From the NCBI GenBank assembly GCA_026706225.1, contig JAPOZE010000181.1, positions 1-7,505 of the forward strand: DNA of 7,505 bases, written 5' to 3'. The notes beneath the pieces were generated by a model. It worked only from the letters and a program-made list of their open reading frames with translations. It was not told the DNA's origin and searched no databases. Made by a program: the position numbers and the translations under genes. This DNA is from Acidobacteriota bacterium (GTDB lineage Bacteria > Acidobacteriota > Terriglobia > Versatilivoradales > Versatilivoraceae). This document shows, in pieces, positions 6,249 to 7,505 of the stretch. Within the stretch, counting starts at the first letter, position 1, and each line of letters opens with the position of its first letter.

Positions 6249-7262
6249 ATGCCCTTTCTCCAGGCCGGCCGACCCAAGGAACCGACGAAGTTTCCTCACC
6301 TAAAGGGACGGGAACAACTGCTGAGGCCTCTTGGCTTCACCCGGCAACAGGCCCAATGGATCACCCTGGTCTGCCTGCACTCGGGCCTGTTCACCCGCGA
6401 CCAGGTCGAGGCTTTCTTCGGATACGCCAAGTCCAGCGCCAACCGATTTATCCAGGCGTTGCTCCGGACACGCATTTCCCACAAGCCGATCGCGTCGGAG
6501 ACCGTCACCGACGGCCGCCGCATTTGCCGCATCTTCGGCAAGCAGATCTACGGGGAGCTGGAGATCCCCCCCATCCGCCACCGTCCGGAGACCTCACTGG
6601 AAGTCACCCGGCGGCGACTGCTATCGCTCGATTTCGTGCTCGATCATCCGGAGTTGGCTTGGCTACCGACAGAGCGGGAGAAGCTCGCTTGCTTTGAGCA
6701 GCTTGGGATCGAACCATTCATGCTGCCCCGCAGGATCTACACCGGCCAGGCCAAGGGGCGGATCGGCTATTTCCCTCTCAAGATGCCGGTTGCCATGGGG
6801 CCGGAGGCGGCCCTGTTCGTCTACATCGACCCCGGCATGGGAACCCGTACGGAGCTGGACTCCTGGCGAGAGGCCCACCGGCCGCTCTGGCAGATGCTCC
6901 GCGAGTTAGGGTGGCGGGTCGAGGTGGTTGCGGTTGCCTGGGAGCAGGAACTGCTGGACCGCGCCGAGCGGGTGATGCGATCCTGGGTAGGCGGAGAACT
7001 GACTGAGGCCGGCAGAGAGCTTCTCCATCTCCAGTGGGCGGTCTCCAGCGCCGACCGGGAAACAGTCGAACGCTATGGCGGGCTCAATGCCGCCCTGAAG
7101 AAAATCAACAAATTGAAGCAGGTAGCGCCGGAGCCCCAAGGCCTGGGAATGATCGACGATTTCCGCCTCTGGGGGTCAAGGCGGTGCCGTCGCACGCATG
7201 CGCCACTGAAAACGGGGGAGTGGCTCACCCAGGTGGCTCACTCAGGTGGCGCACGTTATTGA
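6249..7262 (+). CDS. Uncharacterised island protein with a winged-helix-like N-terminal region
   Basis: I do not recognise this 337-residue protein with certainty. ATG 6249 is chosen because GTGGGA lies shortly upstream; TTG 6225 would add eight residues but has no ribosome-binding site. Residues about 25-75 (QQAQWITLVCLHSGLFTRDQ, then FFGYAKSSANRFIQALL) look like a winged helix-turn-helix. They recall the start of replication-relaxation-type proteins of plasmids and conjugative islands: helix, 'SGLFTRDQ' turn, then a recognition-helix-like segment. A mixed alpha/beta region follows, with a hydrophobic strand then Asp (AALFVYIDPGMG) and a second one (WRVEVVAVAWEQE). The C-terminus is helical and basic (AALKKINKLKQ). 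No signal peptide or membrane segment is seen. As the first gene after the integrase, it may control maintenance or transfer of the island. The last 15-25 residues are encoded by a tandem repeat tract and may be foreign to the family. Confidence 0.7.
   Translation: MPFLQAGRPKEPTKFPHLKGREQLLRPLGFTRQQAQWITLVCLHSGLFTRDQVEAFFGYAKSSANRFIQALLRTRISHKPIASETVTDGRRICRIFGKQIYGELEIPPIRHRPETSLEVTRRRLLSLDFVLDHPELAWLPTEREKLACFEQLGIEPFMLPRRIYTGQAKGRIGYFPLKMPVAMGPEAALFVYIDPGMGTRTELDSWREAHRPLWQMLRELGWRVEVVAVAWEQELLDRAERVMRSWVGGELTEAGRELLHLQWAVSSADRETVERYGGLNAALKKINKLKQVAPEPQGLGMIDDFRLWGSRRCRRTHAPLKTGEWLTQVAHSGGARY
7199..7253. repeat. 8-bp inverted repeat enclosing the tandem repeats
   Basis: TGCGCCAC (7199-7206) and GTGGCGCA (7246-7253) are perfect inverse complements bounding a 55-bp segment. 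Within it GCCACT (7202-7207) can also pair with AGTGGC (7219-7224) around an 11-base loop, giving competing hairpins. The layout resembles a transposase or replication-protein binding region, but no known end is proven. Confidence 0.5.
7220..7254 (+). repeat. Three tandem 13-bp direct repeats (third partial)
   Basis: GTGGCTCACCCAG (7220-7232) and GTGGCTCACTCAG (7233-7245) differ at one base and are followed by GTGGCGCAC (7246-7254), again one base different over nine. They overlap the 3' end of the island protein gene. Regularly spaced GTGGCTCAC motifs, with CCACTGAAAAC just upstream, recall the multi-repeat ends of IS21-family elements, from memory. Iteron-like protein-binding sites are the alternative. 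Confidence 0.65.
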
Positions 7263-7500
7263 CCACCACAACGCTTCTCTCTCAGAGGGCGCCCCCCTCG
7301 CTGCTGTGGTCGGGGCCTTGCCTGGAAAACCTTATGGGACGCGGGTTGGCACGGATTCCACGCGTCGGCTGCGACCACCGTGGTGGGGCGGCGCCCGGCG
7401 TGTCCCCGCGTTGCACGGTGCGCCGCGTCTGGAGGGGGAGGAAGTGGTGAGAGCGACCCTGTACCTTTCTGAGAAGGACCTTTCGCGGATAATCGCGTAG
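7246..7500 (+). CDS. Doubtful small hypothetical ORF, 84 residues
   Basis: A frame from GTG 7246 to TAG 7498-7500 overlaps the end of the preceding gene by 17 bases and starts inside the third repeat unit. It has no clear Shine-Dalgarno and no family I recognise. The middle is Arg/Pro/Gly-rich (RRLRPPWWGGARR), which is common in chance frames of GC-rich DNA; the end (VRATLYLSEKDLSRIIA) looks more protein-like. Another plus-strand frame is also open until 7450, so coding status of this final stretch is unsettled. It may be eroded mobile-element DNA. Confidence 0.22.
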   Translation: MAHVIDHHNASLSEGAPLAAVVGALPGKPYGTRVGTDSTRRLRPPWWGGARRVPALHGAPRLEGEEVVRATLYLSEKDLSRIIA

Positions 7501-7505
7501 AGGTT

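Noticed and set aside
6706..6716. Inverted copy of the tRNA T-loop (GGGATCGAACC)
   Set aside because: It is only 11 bases, in reverse orientation and inside a coding region; an attachment copy should be a longer direct repeat.
1..7505. CRISPR array, rRNA or large transposase gene
   Set aside because: No regularly spaced 20-40-base repeats, no rRNA-like conserved blocks and no transposase motifs were found on either strand.

Overview
The window is GC-rich bacterial DNA with two unlike halves meeting at a tRNA gene. No gene here fixes the taxon. The mix of families and one dispersed intergenic repeat would suit an uncultured soil or marine lineage such as Acidobacteriota or a neighbour, but that is a weak inference.

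Left half (about 1-4628), all on the minus strand, is ordinary chromosomal DNA. In transcription order it holds a class I/II PLP-dependent aminotransferase, a Gfo/Idh/MocA-type NAD(P)-dependent oxidoreductase, a CPBP-family membrane protease, a GNAT-type protein of the COG3375 kind, and the N-terminal third of an amidohydrolase that runs off the left edge. The last two overlap by an ATGA stop/start and must be cotranscribed. The CPBP gene lies 32 bp before the GNAT gene and probably belongs with them. The other gaps (110 and 123 bp) carry a hairpin and a repeat-like sequence, so one operon for all five is not certain.

Centre (4721-4797) is a complete tRNA-Glu(CUC) gene with encoded CCA, divergent from the aminotransferase.

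Right half (4798-7505) looks like the left end of an integrated genomic island. An AT-richer leader carries a near-consensus promoter (TTGTAA-17-TATAAT). A P4-type tyrosine integrase follows in the same direction as the tRNA. All six catalytic residues of the integrase are present, but an in-frame TAG at codon 148 stands where relatives have tryptophan (TGG), so it reads as a single-substitution pseudogene. Next comes an unrecognised protein of about 337 residues with a winged-helix-like N-terminus. Its 3' end runs into three tandem 13-bp GTGGCTCAC-type repeats bracketed by an 8-bp inverted repeat. The last 240 bases hold only a doubtful small ORF. The far attachment site and the rest of the cargo would lie to the right of the window.

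The best leads for something new are the island with its amber-interrupted integrase, the uncharacterised island protein, and the repeat cluster at its 3' end.
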